Source of the DNA: Nocardia sp. NBC_00565
GTDB lineage: Bacteria > Actinomycetota > Actinomycetes > Mycobacteriales > Mycobacteriaceae
Assembly: GCF_036345915.1 (NCBI RefSeq)
Contig: NZ_CP107785.1
Coordinates: 7,998,001-8,062,000, forward strand
Length of the DNA: 64,000 nt
Reading direction: 5' to 3'
In this document: positions 52,633 through 60,391 of the stretch, one piece after another
Layout of the letters: each line of letters opens with the position of its first letter
Position numbering within the stretch: position 1 is the first letter of the stretch
The notes under the pieces: model-generated
Told to the model about the DNA's origin: nothing
Seen by the model: the letters and a program-made list of their open reading frames with translations, nothing else
The model's database searches: none
Made by a program: the position numbers and the translations under genes

Positions 52633-52702
52633 GGCCCTTTCGAGCGACCTGCAAGCAGTCGCTGCTGGCCTTTTCGAGCGACCTGCAAGCAGTCGCTAGC
52701 GG
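52633..52702 (+). repeat. Tandem copies of the dispersed hairpin repeat
   Basis: Two units with a 34-base period, each containing CGAGCGACCTGCAAGCAGTC followed by GCT. They match, in inverse orientation, the single copy between lpqY and sugA at 5813-5843. They lie in the 248-base gap between the divergent ThDP operon and the EXLDI gene. Confidence 0.75.
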
Positions 52703-52744
52703 CGCGCAAGATGTATTTCGGGAATCTTCGTTGTGGGCGACAAC

Positions 52745-52773
52745 TTGCGTGTACGTATACATCTACGTATAGT
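52745..52773 (+). promoter_or_regulatory. Leaderless promoter with direct-repeat operator for the EXLDI gene
   Basis: TTGCGT (52745-52750) and TATAGT (52768-52773) are separated by exactly 17 bases, and the ATG at 52780 lies seven bases after the -10 box, where transcription should start. TACGTATA occurs at 52752-52759 and 52764-52771, twelve bases apart, inside the spacer and -10 box. This suggests repression by the encoded protein or a similar regulator. Confidence 0.6.
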
Positions 52774-52779
52774 GAGTTC

Positions 52780-53295
52780 ATGCCCAATAAGACGATCTAT
52801 GTTGCCGATGACGATCTGTCACTGTTCCAGCGCGCACAGGAGCTGGTCGGCGGCAACCTTTCCGGGGCGGTGACCACCGCGCTGCGGCGGTTCATCGAGC
52901 TGGAAGAGGGCAGGCTGGAGGGCTACGACGAGGTAGTGCTGCGGGTCGGCCACAACGGCGTGCGCCAGGTCCGTTTCTCCGGCGCCCTGCTCGGCGAGCA
53001 CCGCGACGTGAACGAAGAGCGCATCGAACACGTCAGGGTGTATCGCAGCCGGAAGGGCAAGTTCGTCATGCACGCCCAGTACTCGAACTGGAACGAATAT
53101 CCGCAGAACTCCAATTGGGTCAAGGATCTGACCAATTGGCGGCGCATGCTCGGCGTCGGTGACCAGGACTGGGGCGACTTCATCTTCGAGGTCGTCGACA
53201 CGCTGGGTGAACTGAAGGGGAAGATTCCGGACAAGCTCTACGAGCGGGTGGCGCAGATCGCCGACCGCCCCCCGGTCGAGGAGCTCGACATCTAG
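52780..53295 (+). CDS. EXLDI-family protein (putative RHH-type regulator)
   Basis: A 171-residue protein from ATG 52780, ending in the family-defining EELDI. The N-terminus (MPNKTIYVADDDLSLFQRAQ, then SGAVTTALRRFIELEE) resembles a ribbon-helix-helix DNA-binding domain. The rest, with VLRVGHNGVRQVRFSGALLG and KGKFVMHAQYSNW, is specific to the family. In actinobacteria EXLDI genes commonly precede daunorubicin-resistance-type ABC exporters, as here. It likely senses a compound and controls the exporter. The gene appears to be leaderless. Confidence 0.8.
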   Translation: MPNKTIYVADDDLSLFQRAQELVGGNLSGAVTTALRRFIELEEGRLEGYDEVVLRVGHNGVRQVRFSGALLGEHRDVNEERIEHVRVYRSRKGKFVMHAQYSNWNEYPQNSNWVKDLTNWRRMLGVGDQDWGDFIFEVVDTLGELKGKIPDKLYERVAQIADRPPVEELDI

Positions 53296-53302
53296 CAACC
53301 AG

Positions 53303-53319
53303 GGCCGAATCATTCGGCC
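53303..53319 (+). terminator. Short palindromic hairpin after the EXLDI gene
   Basis: GGCCGAAT and its complement around a single C, eight bases after the stop. It may attenuate read-through into the exporter genes, which start 130 bases later. Confidence 0.5.
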
Positions 53320-53427
53320 GGACAATCGAATACTACCACTATTCGCCGCACCGGACGCTGGGAGCGGTGCAGGTGAAACATGCTCTCATTCGCATTATTC
53401 TATGAAACCTTCCATGAAAGGAAGACC

Positions 53428-54405
53428 ATGACCAACGGTCATCGCGCCCCGGCCATTTCGGCGCTGGGCCTGCGTAAATCGTTCGGTGATCAGGTCGTGC
53501 TCGATGGCATCGATATCTCGGTCCCGGCGGGCACGATCTACGCCCTGCTCGGCTCGAACGGTGCGGGCAAGACCACCACCGTGCAGATCCTCACCACCCT
53601 GATCCACGCCGACGCGGGCGAAATCCGGGTCGACGGCCACGATCTGGCCGCCGCGGCCGATGCCGTGCGCACCGCGATCGGTGTCACCGGTCAGTTCTCC
53701 GCGGTCGATGAGCTACTGACCGGCCGCGAAAACCTGATCCTGATGGGCGATCTGCACCACCTGCCGCGACGCGAGAGCAAGCGCCTGGCCGCGGAGCTGC
53801 TCGACCGGTTCGATCTGGTCGAGGCGGGCGACAAGACCGCGGCGACCTATTCCGGCGGTATGGTCCGACGCCTGGACCTGGCGATGACGCTGGTCGGTGA
53901 CCCGCGCATCATCTTCCTCGACGAGCCGACCACCGGCCTCGATCCGCGCAGTAGGCGGGCCATCTGGGACATCATCCGCGGTCTGGTCGACGACTACAGC
54001 GTCACCGTCTTGCTCACCACGCAGTATCTGGAGGAGGCCGATCAACTCGCCGACCGGATCGCCGTGCTCGACCACGGCCGCATCGTCGCCGAGGGCACGG
54101 CCGCCGAGCTGAAACGTCGGGTACCGGGCGGTCACATCCGGCTCGAGTTCGCCGATCAGTTCGGACTCGACGCCGCGGCAACGGCATTGGGTCCGGAGGC
54201 CCGAGTCGTCGATGACGTGGGCGAGGAGGAGTTCACCCTCGCGGTGCCCAGCGACGGCGGCGTCACATCGCTGCGCGCGGTGCTCGACCGGCTCGACTAC
54301 CAGCAGATCGAGGTCGCCGGACTCTCCGTGCACACCCCCACCCTCGACGACGTATTCCTCACTCTCACCGGGCACCCCACCGCCGAAAAGGAGACTGTGC
54401 GATGA
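53428..54405 (+). CDS. ABC exporter ATPase (DrrA type)
   Basis: A 325-residue ATPase from ATG 53428, with AAAGGAAG upstream. It has Walker A GSNGAGKTT (about 45-53), the signature YSGGMVRRLDLA, Walker B IIFLDEPTTGLDP and the C-terminal regulatory extension with VAGLSVHTPTLDDVFLTLTG, which is diagnostic of the DrrA drug-export group. The permease gene follows after an inserted 71-base repeat. Together they probably export a hydrophobic compound, possibly the product of the ThDP operon on the other side. Confidence 0.9.
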   Translation: MTNGHRAPAISALGLRKSFGDQVVLDGIDISVPAGTIYALLGSNGAGKTTTVQILTTLIHADAGEIRVDGHDLAAAADAVRTAIGVTGQFSAVDELLTGRENLILMGDLHHLPRRESKRLAAELLDRFDLVEAGDKTAATYSGGMVRRLDLAMTLVGDPRIIFLDEPTTGLDPRSRRAIWDIIRGLVDDYSVTVLLTTQYLEEADQLADRIAVLDHGRIVAEGTAAELKRRVPGGHIRLEFADQFGLDAAATALGPEARVVDDVGEEEFTLAVPSDGGVTSLRAVLDRLDYQQIEVAGLSVHTPTLDDVFLTLTGHPTAEKETVR

Positions 54406-54476
54406 GCGAGCGAACAATGGACACAGCCACCTTCGTGGTCATGACGGAGTCGAGCGACAGCGAGGCGCAGTCATGA
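54402..54476 (+). repeat. Start-codon-inserted repeat, copy B, encoding a 24-residue linker frame
   Basis: A 71-base element begins ATGAGCGAGCGAACAATGGA and ends GACAGCGAGGCGCAGTC, directly before ATGAGC. Its first ATG overlaps the ATPase stop (ATGA at 54402-54405), with AAGGAG nine bases upstream. It encodes MSERTMDTATFVV and MTESSDSEAQS, and its TGA at 54474-54476 overlaps the permease ATG, again as ATGA. A single stop/start overlap seems to have been duplicated by the insertion. Confidence 0.7.
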
Positions 54477-55246
54477 GCACTATGGCACTCGCGCTTGCTG
54501 ATTCGAAGACGATGCTGCGGCGTAACCTGTTGCACGCCAAGCGCTATCCGAGCATGACCTTCGGCGTCGTGCTGATGCCGATCGTGCTGCTGCTCACCTT
54601 CAACTTCGTCTTCGGCGGCGCATTGGAGAAGTCCTCCGGCGGTAACTACATCGATTACCTGACGCCCGGCATGCTGTTGATGATTCCGGCCTACATGACC
54701 GCGTCGGTGGCGGTCTCCATCGCGACCGATACCACCAAGGGCATCGTCAATCGGTTTCGCACCATGGCGATTTCACAGCCCTCGATCCTCACCGGACATG
54801 TGACCGGCGCGCTGATCCAGGCCATGCTCGGCATTGCCGCCATGGCCGCGGTGGCGGTGGCGATCGGGTTCCGACCCTCGGCGAATGTCATCGAGTGGGT
54901 CGCGGCGTTCGGGCTGCTCGCCATGCTGACCGTCGCGCTCGTCTGGCTTGCGGTCGGCATGGGTCTGATCGCGGCGAATCCGGAGAGCGCGAGCAATATG
55001 CCCTTCCCGCTGATCATGCTGCCGTTCCTCGGCAGCGGTTTGGTCGGCACCGACACCATGCCGGTCGGCCTGCGCCAGTTCGCCGAATATCAGCCGTTCA
55101 CCCCGCTCACCGAGACCATTCGCGGCCTGCTCATGGGCACGGAGATCGGCAACAACGGCATCATCTCGATCGCGTGGTGCATCGGCCTCGGGTTGGTCGG
55201 ATACCTCTGGTCGACCTCGGTCTTCCGCAAGCAGGCACAACGCTGA
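54473..55246 (+). CDS. ABC-2 type exporter permease (DrrB type)
   Basis: A 257-residue membrane protein with six predicted helices and the ABC-2 signature region NPESASNMPFPLIMLPFLGS. N-terminal SKTMLRRNLLHAKRYP precedes the first helix. It partners the DrrA-type ATPase. Its own upstream sequence has only a weak ribosome-binding site (GCGAGGCG), so translation probably depends on coupling to the 24-residue frame created by the inserted repeat. Confidence 0.87.
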   Translation: MSTMALALADSKTMLRRNLLHAKRYPSMTFGVVLMPIVLLLTFNFVFGGALEKSSGGNYIDYLTPGMLLMIPAYMTASVAVSIATDTTKGIVNRFRTMAISQPSILTGHVTGALIQAMLGIAAMAAVAVAIGFRPSANVIEWVAAFGLLAMLTVALVWLAVGMGLIAANPESASNMPFPLIMLPFLGSGLVGTDTMPVGLRQFAEYQPFTPLTETIRGLLMGTEIGNNGIISIAWCIGLGLVGYLWSTSVFRKQAQR

Positions 55247-55263
55247 GTGCCATTGCGGCGCAA

Positions 55264-55294
55264 CGATCCCCCGTCGGATATCGGCGGGGGATCG
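55264..55294. terminator. Hairpin between exporter permease and rslA
   Basis: Ten-base perfect arms (CGATCCCCCG and complement) with an 11-base loop, between convergent genes. Confidence 0.75.
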
Positions 55295-55301
55295 CTGTGC
55301 G

Positions 55302-56009
55302 TCAGACCGTGCCGGACAGCAATGTCTCGCCCGTCGAGGCCAACCGGATCTGGACCGTCTGGATCTGTTCCGGCGCCTTATCAATGGTCCGGTCGATCGT
55401 CAGTTCGGTGCCGGGTCCGGCCGGCCACTGATCGAGTTTGCTCTGGCTGCCATCGGTGCCGATGACGTACAGGTCGAGGTTCCAGTTGTACTTCTGATCG
55501 CTCGGTCCGTAACTGCACGTCATCACGAGACGCGTCTTGCCGTCGGCCCGAACGACTTTGAAACTGGCCGTCACCGGATTCGGCTTGATCGGCTGCATAC
55601 TGCGTTCGGCCACAACCTGTTCGGTGCTCGGGTTATCCGATGCGGTGACCGAGGCGACCACCGGAACCGCGATGGCCACCGCCGCGGCCGCCGCCGCAAC
55701 GGCAGCGCCGACGGAGACCCACCGACCGCGGCGCCTGCGCTTCTCAGCGGCGTCGGCGAGCCTGGGCAGCAGCTGCGCGGGCGGATCTACCTCGGCCGCG
55801 GGAGTTTCCGAGGGTTCGATCATGGCGAGCGCGGTTTCGGGTTCGACCATGGCGAGCAGGCCGGGGAGTCCGGCCAGATCAGCCACCGCCGCCCGGCAGA
55901 CCGGGCAGCCCGCCAGATGCTCCTCGTACTCGCGCCGTTCGATGCGGGTGAGGGAGCCGAGAACGTACGGTGCATCCCACGTCGTGTAGTCGTCGGCAAC
56001 ATCGGTCAT
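55302..56009 (-). CDS. rslA: Anti-sigma factor with zinc-finger (RslA type)
   Basis: A 235-residue membrane protein. The N-terminal anti-sigma domain has EEHLAGCPVCR, giving the ZAS motif H-x3-C-x2-C with an upstream His or Cys partner. One membrane helix (about 98-120) is followed by an extracytoplasmic RskA-like domain. It should hold SigL inactive until an envelope or redox signal releases it. Its ATG overlaps the sigma-factor stop by four bases. The pairing matches Mycobacterium sigL-rslA. Confidence 0.87.
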   Translation of the reverse strand: MTDVADDYTTWDAPYVLGSLTRIERREYEEHLAGCPVCRAAVADLAGLPGLLAMVEPETALAMIEPSETPAAEVDPPAQLLPRLADAAEKRRRRGRWVSVGAAVAAAAAAVAIAVPVVASVTASDNPSTEQVVAERSMQPIKPNPVTASFKVVRADGKTRLVMTCSYGPSDQKYNWNLDLYVIGTDGSQSKLDQWPAGPGTELTIDRTIDKAPEQIQTVQIRLASTGETLLSGTV

Positions 56010-56515
56010 TGGTTCGTCACCCCCATCTCCTGAAGTGCCAGCCGTAGTGCCCGCATGCCGTAGTGCATCCGGGATTTCACCGTGCCTGCCGGGATTTCCA
56101 GTTCCTCGGCGATCTGGTGGGTGGAAAGGCCTCGATAGTAGGCACGCACGATCACCTCGCGATGATCGGCACTGAGCCGGCCCAACGCGTCCGCGACCAG
56201 CCAGCCGTCCAGAGCTCGATCGGCCTGATCCGGTGAGGCTTGCTCCGGCGGATTGTCGGTGCGGAACTCGCGCCGGTTGCGGGCGCTGCGATGCTCATCC
56301 ACGGCGAGATTGCGCGCGACCGTGAACAACCACGCGCGCGCCGACGTCGTCGATTGATCCAGCACACTCGGGCGCTGCCACGCCCGCAACAACGTCTCCT
56401 GCACGATGTCCTCGGCCCGACCGGGGTCGCGAACCAAACCGAGCGTGTAACGCCATAGCGCCGAAGCATGTTCCTGATAGAGCACCCGCATCAACTCGGC
56501 CTGTTCCTCGGGCAT
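56006..56515 (-). CDS. sigL: ECF sigma factor SigL
   Basis: A 169-residue ECF sigma factor. Region 2 has LWRYTLGLVRDPGRAEDIVQ and LLRAWQRP; region 4 has LSTHQIAEELEIPAGTVKSR. Similarity to remembered M. tuberculosis SigL is high throughout (RAWLFTVARNLAVDEHRSAR, YYRGLSTHQIA). GGAGGT is five bases from the ATG. The promoter upstream matches the SigL consensus, so the gene is self-activating. In mycobacteria SigL controls envelope lipid and secreted-protein genes. Confidence 0.9.
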   Translation of the reverse strand: MPEEQAELMRVLYQEHASALWRYTLGLVRDPGRAEDIVQETLLRAWQRPSVLDQSTTSARAWLFTVARNLAVDEHRSARNRREFRTDNPPEQASPDQADRALDGWLVADALGRLSADHREVIVRAYYRGLSTHQIAEELEIPAGTVKSRMHYGMRALRLALQEMGVTNQ

Positions 56516-56533
56516 TTGTCACCTCCCGCTCAT

Positions 56534-56562
56534 CCCACGATTCAGAGGGGTGGAAAGGTTCA
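56534..56562 (-). promoter_or_regulatory. SigL-type autoregulatory promoter
   Basis: On the minus strand TGAACC (56562-56557) and CGTGGG (56539-56534) are 17 bases apart, matching the known SigL -35 TGAACC and -10 CGT elements. It lies 18 bases upstream of the sigL start codon. Confidence 0.7.
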
Positions 56563-56577
56563 ATGCTCGGCGGCATG

Positions 56578-57222
56578 TCAATTGCGCTCTAGTTCAATCG
56601 GATGTGTGGCCAGCAGGGACAGGGGTAGTGGCTGGCGGCGTAGGACGTGGGCCCAGAGGTCGGGGCGGCCGGTGCTGATCGGGTCCGAGGGCAGGGCCGA
56701 GAGCACGATCCAGTCGTTGTTCTGTAGTTCGCCCTCGAGTTGGCCGAAGGTCCAGCCCGCGTAGCCCGCGAAGATCCGCAGACCCTCGATCAGCGGGCCG
56801 ATCCGCTCCGGGTCGGCGTCGAGGTCGACCAGAACCACGCGGCCATCGATCCGGCGCAGTCCGGAGACACCCGCGATCGACGCGCCGACCCGCACGGTGC
56901 CCAGGCACAGCGCCGCGTCCCGCTTGACCGGGCCGCCGATGAACAGGGTGCGTGGCGCCGCTGCGACCTCGGTCCAGCGTGGCAGCACATCATGCACCGA
57001 GGTATCGCTCGGGCGGTTGAGCACGACGCCGAGGCTGCCCGCCTCGTTGTGCTCGATGATGTACACGACGGTGCGCCGAAAGGTCGGTTCGACCAGTTCC
57101 GTCGCCGACACCAGCAGGGTGCCTGCGCGCACCACCTGCTCGCCGTGCCGGAAATCGCGTCGCCTGCGGTCGCCGTGTCCGCCGCGAGTTTTCCGATCGT
57201 CCGGGTCATCTGCGCGTGCCAC
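56578..57222 (-). CDS. YqgE/AlgH family protein (UPF0301)
   Basis: A 214-residue protein from GTG 57222. The conserved body starts at VRAGTLLVSATELVEPTF and includes YIIEHNEAGSLGVVLNRPSD, FIGGPVKRDAALCL and GYAGWTFGQLEGEL. The C-terminus PLSLLATHPIELERN matches mycobacterial homologues. AlgH is linked to regulation in Pseudomonas, but the molecular function is not settled. The first 25 residues are charged and variable, so a later start is possible. Confidence 0.87.
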   Translation of the reverse strand: MARADDPDDRKTRGGHGDRRRRDFRHGEQVVRAGTLLVSATELVEPTFRRTVVYIIEHNEAGSLGVVLNRPSDTSVHDVLPRWTEVAAAPRTLFIGGPVKRDAALCLGTVRVGASIAGVSGLRRIDGRVVLVDLDADPERIGPLIEGLRIFAGYAGWTFGQLEGELQNNDWIVLSALPSDPISTGRPDLWAHVLRRQPLPLSLLATHPIELERN

Positions 57223-57314
57223 TCCGACATCATCGCACTGGCGCGCAACGTTCGTCGGTCAAGCGGCGTGGCGGGAGTCCGACGAGGCGGAAATCGACCG
57301 GTTAGGGTGTGGCC

Positions 57315-58076
57315 ATGGAACGGCCCGAGGTTCTCCTCGACAACGCTGACGCTGTCTACGACTTCTATCGCGATCACCGGCAGAACCGGTTGAAGGCATG
57401 GGGTGCCTACGCCATTCTCGGGCGTCGATACCATGCGCGCGTCGCCTACGCCGAGGGTGCGCGCGAACTGTTGCACCAGGTGATCCGCCAGGGTCGGCCG
57501 CTGCTGATCGCAATCAACCACCTCTCGGAATCCGATCCCTACACCGTCGCCGCCGCGGCGTGGCGCAGTGAGCTGCGTCCAGTGATCGGGCGGGTGCGCG
57601 TGCTGGCCAAGGACGAGCTGTTCCTCGAGCCCGAACAGCGCCGCAAGATCGACATGATGGGCGGGATCCCGGTATTCCGCGGTAAGGACCACGGTCTGCG
57701 GGCGGTGAACGCGGCCGGTCAGCGGATGATGGATATTTGCGCCGAACGGATGGCCGGCGGTGATGGCATCGCGGTCTTCCCGGAGGGCACCTGCAACGAG
57801 GTCGACCACACCGAAGTGCAGCCGGTGGGCAGCGGAATCGGGCATATCGCGTTCCGCGCGATGAAGTTGGGCGCCGAGCCGGTGCTGGTCAGCATGGGTT
57901 TGAGCTATGGGGCCAGACCCGATCCGACGGTGCCGGTCAGCAAGGAGGAGGCCAAAGGGGCCAGCTGCTATTTCGGGGTTCCGGTCACCGAGCTGCCCGC
58001 CCGGCCCGCGGAGATCGCCCGACTGGTGCGCACGGATCTGCAGCAGGCGCTCGACGGCGCGGTCGCCGCGTACTGA
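57315..58076 (+). CDS. PlsC-like acyltransferase
   Basis: A 253-residue glycerolipid acyltransferase. NHLSESD is the NHx4D catalytic motif (about 66-72), FPEGTCN the lysophosphatidate-binding motif, and VPVSKEEAKG follows. It has no clear membrane helix but probably associates with the membrane. Substrate is likely lysophosphatidic acid or another lysolipid. ATG 57315 is preferred over the GTG two codons earlier. The gene ends one base from the convergent GNAT gene. Confidence 0.83.
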   Translation: MERPEVLLDNADAVYDFYRDHRQNRLKAWGAYAILGRRYHARVAYAEGARELLHQVIRQGRPLLIAINHLSESDPYTVAAAAWRSELRPVIGRVRVLAKDELFLEPEQRRKIDMMGGIPVFRGKDHGLRAVNAAGQRMMDICAERMAGGDGIAVFPEGTCNEVDHTEVQPVGSGIGHIAFRAMKLGAEPVLVSMGLSYGARPDPTVPVSKEEAKGASCYFGVPVTELPARPAEIARLVRTDLQQALDGAVAAY

Positions 58077-58077
58077 G

Positions 58078-58389
58078 TTACTGGGGCAGGCCGAGATTCT
58101 CGCGCGCCCACTGCGGGACCAGCGCGATGTACTCCGGCCTCGACTCCACGAAGTGACGCACCATCGGGCACATCGGCAGAATGCCGAAACCCTCCTGCCG
58201 CGAGGCGTTCAACGCCGCCGCCACCAGCACCCGGCCATACCCCTCGCCTTCGTGGCGCGGATAGATTTCGGTGTGGACGAAGGCCCGCTCGTTGGCGGTG
58301 TCCTGATATTCGGCGTATCCGGCGATGGCACCGTCGACATAGATCTCGAAGCGTTCCAGCGTGGTGTTGATACGGACCTCAGTCGACAT
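58078..58389 (-). CDS. Small GNAT N-acetyltransferase (YjdJ type)
   Basis: A 103-residue protein of the short GNAT group (GCN5-related, DUF1059-like YjdJ). FVHTEIYPRHEGEGYGRVLV holds the acetyl-CoA binding loop (about 37-56), and ILPMCPMVRHFVESRPEY is the characteristic C-terminal motif of this subfamily with its Cys. Function in vivo is unknown; the human relative GATD1/NATD1 is likewise uncharacterised. Confidence 0.85.
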   Translation of the reverse strand: MSTEVRINTTLERFEIYVDGAIAGYAEYQDTANERAFVHTEIYPRHEGEGYGRVLVAAALNASRQEGFGILPMCPMVRHFVESRPEYIALVPQWARENLGLPQ

Positions 58390-58547
58390 GGCTCGACGCT
58401 ACTCCGGTGTGGGTGGATGGTTGTGCACCGCAACGCTTTGCCGGCGGCAATCGCGCGCTCGACTTGTCTACCGGTCCCGGGCTGGCGAGAATGCTCTTGG
58501 TCGCGCCGAACGCTTCCGAGTAGCGATGGCCGGCGGAGGTACGAAAC

Positions 58548-60164
58548 ATGATGAGGACGCTAGGTCTTTCGCGAGTACAGGGTCTTTCGCGAGCTCTGGT
58601 CGCCGTGGCCGCCGCGAGCCTGTTGAGCGGATCGATCGTGACGGGGCTGGCCGAGGCCGCACCCGCCGCATCCTTCGGTGCCTGCCCGGATTCGTCGGTG
58701 ACCGAAGGCCGCGGCGTCGAATGCGCGGTGATCTCGGTGCCGATGAACTACGCCGATCCCGACGGTGCGCATATCGAACTCACCGTCAGCCGGATCGCCG
58801 CCACCGGAGAGCGCCGCGGCGTCATCTTCGCCAACCCGGGCGGCCCCGGCGCGGACACCCTGGACTACTGGGCCCGCCGGATCGACTCGCTGCCCGCCGA
58901 ACTCAACGCCCACTACGACCGGATCGCGGTGCAGCCGCGCGGACTGCGCTGGGCCACCCCGCTGCGCTGCGACGTCCGGTCCACCGTCGCCGTCGCGAAC
59001 TCAGACGATGACGACCAGGTTTCGTTGGGCGGCGGTAACCGCGACGACATCAAGAAGGCCTGCGACGCCGCGCTGCCCGGCTACCTCGACACCATCACCA
59101 CCGAGAGCACCGCCCGCGACCTGGACGCGGTGCGCGCCGCGCTCGGCATCGACCGGATCAGCTACCTGGGCACCTCCTACGGCACCTACCTCGGCGCGGT
59201 GTACGCCTCGCTGTTCCCGCACCGGGTGGATCGAATGGTGTTGGACTCCAACGTCAATCCCGCTTGGGTGTGGACCGAGGAGTTCGCCCAGCAGCAGGTC
59301 GCGGGCAAACAGCGGCTCGACGATCTGTTCACCTGGATCGCCGAGCACAGCGGCGAATACCGGCTCGGCGATACCGCGTTGCAGGTCTATCAGAACTGGG
59401 TGCGGCTGGTCGCGGACCAGGGCGGCGGCTGGTACGCCAACCTGACACCGCCGCCCGCGAGCGTCGCCGATCTGCCCGGCACGCTGCCCGAGCCGCTCGC
59501 CGAGATCGCCCGTGACGGTTTCAACGACAGCGTGGAGCAGGCGGGCAAGGTGCAGAACCTGGTGCGCCTGATGCTCACCGGCGGTGCGTCCGCGCAGGTG
59601 CCGCTGGTCGGTGCGACCGCGGTGGCCACCTACACCCGCACCTTCTGGCCGACCTTCGCCCGTGCGATGGCCGATGCCAATATCGACCCGAAGAACGTGC
59701 GTCAGCTGCTCGCCATCGAGGGCGCCACCAGCACCGACCCCACCGGCCGCTTCGTCTTCTCCGCCATCACCTGCAACGAGAACAATGTGCCCGGCCGCAT
59801 CGAGCTGGTCGGCTCGGCCATCGCCACCATCGCCACCGGCGGCAACGCGATGGACGCCCGCGCCGATCTGGTTCGCTCCGGAACCGCCTGCGGTAACTGG
59901 AAACCGGTGGTCAAGCCGGTACCGATAAACGGAAAGGATCTGGGCACCCGCCCACTGCTCCTACAGAGCCGCCGCGACGCACTGACGACATACGAGGGCG
60001 GCCCGGCGATGGCCCGAGCACTCGGCGGTTCCCTGATCACCGTCGAGGGCGGTGACCACGGCGCCTTCGGCCGCGGCAACACCCCCGTCGACGAGGCGGT
60101 GATGACCTATCTGCGCACCGGTCAGGTCACCATCGACCACGCCGACCAGGCACCTTTGCGCTAG
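58548..60164 (+). CDS. Secreted alpha/beta hydrolase, TAP-like peptidase
   Basis: A 538-residue exported hydrolase. The signal peptide (residues 1-38) ends LAEAAPAAS. The family part has GVIFANPGGPGADTLDYWA, the nucleophile Ser in YLGTSYGTYLG, VLDSNVNP, a TAP-like C-terminal domain with LLLQSRRDALTTYEGGPAMA and the catalytic His in GGDHGAFG. It resembles actinobacterial tripeptidyl aminopeptidases (SlpD-like). Two near-identical GTCTTTCGCGAG segments lie at the very 5' end. Substrates are likely short peptides. Confidence 0.87.
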   Translation: MMRTLGLSRVQGLSRALVAVAAASLLSGSIVTGLAEAAPAASFGACPDSSVTEGRGVECAVISVPMNYADPDGAHIELTVSRIAATGERRGVIFANPGGPGADTLDYWARRIDSLPAELNAHYDRIAVQPRGLRWATPLRCDVRSTVAVANSDDDDQVSLGGGNRDDIKKACDAALPGYLDTITTESTARDLDAVRAALGIDRISYLGTSYGTYLGAVYASLFPHRVDRMVLDSNVNPAWVWTEEFAQQQVAGKQRLDDLFTWIAEHSGEYRLGDTALQVYQNWVRLVADQGGGWYANLTPPPASVADLPGTLPEPLAEIARDGFNDSVEQAGKVQNLVRLMLTGGASAQVPLVGATAVATYTRTFWPTFARAMADANIDPKNVRQLLAIEGATSTDPTGRFVFSAITCNENNVPGRIELVGSAIATIATGGNAMDARADLVRSGTACGNWKPVVKPVPINGKDLGTRPLLLQSRRDALTTYEGGPAMARALGGSLITVEGGDHGAFGRGNTPVDEAVMTYLRTGQVTIDHADQAPLR

Positions 60165-60391
60165 CGCGCTGGCGAACAGGCTCCGGCGCGGGTAGGCACG
60201 GCTTGACGCCGAGCAGGTTGCCCTTGCGGTCGGGCACTGGCTTTCGACGCGACTTCGATCCACCGGTTTCAGCTGCGCTCTATCCGGACACGTGCCATCG
60301 ACCTGACATCTACCCTCGGGATCGGCCGGGCTGGGGATGGTCGGGATCGGCCCGACGTGCGATGGTCGGGATCGCATCCGACAATGTGGGG

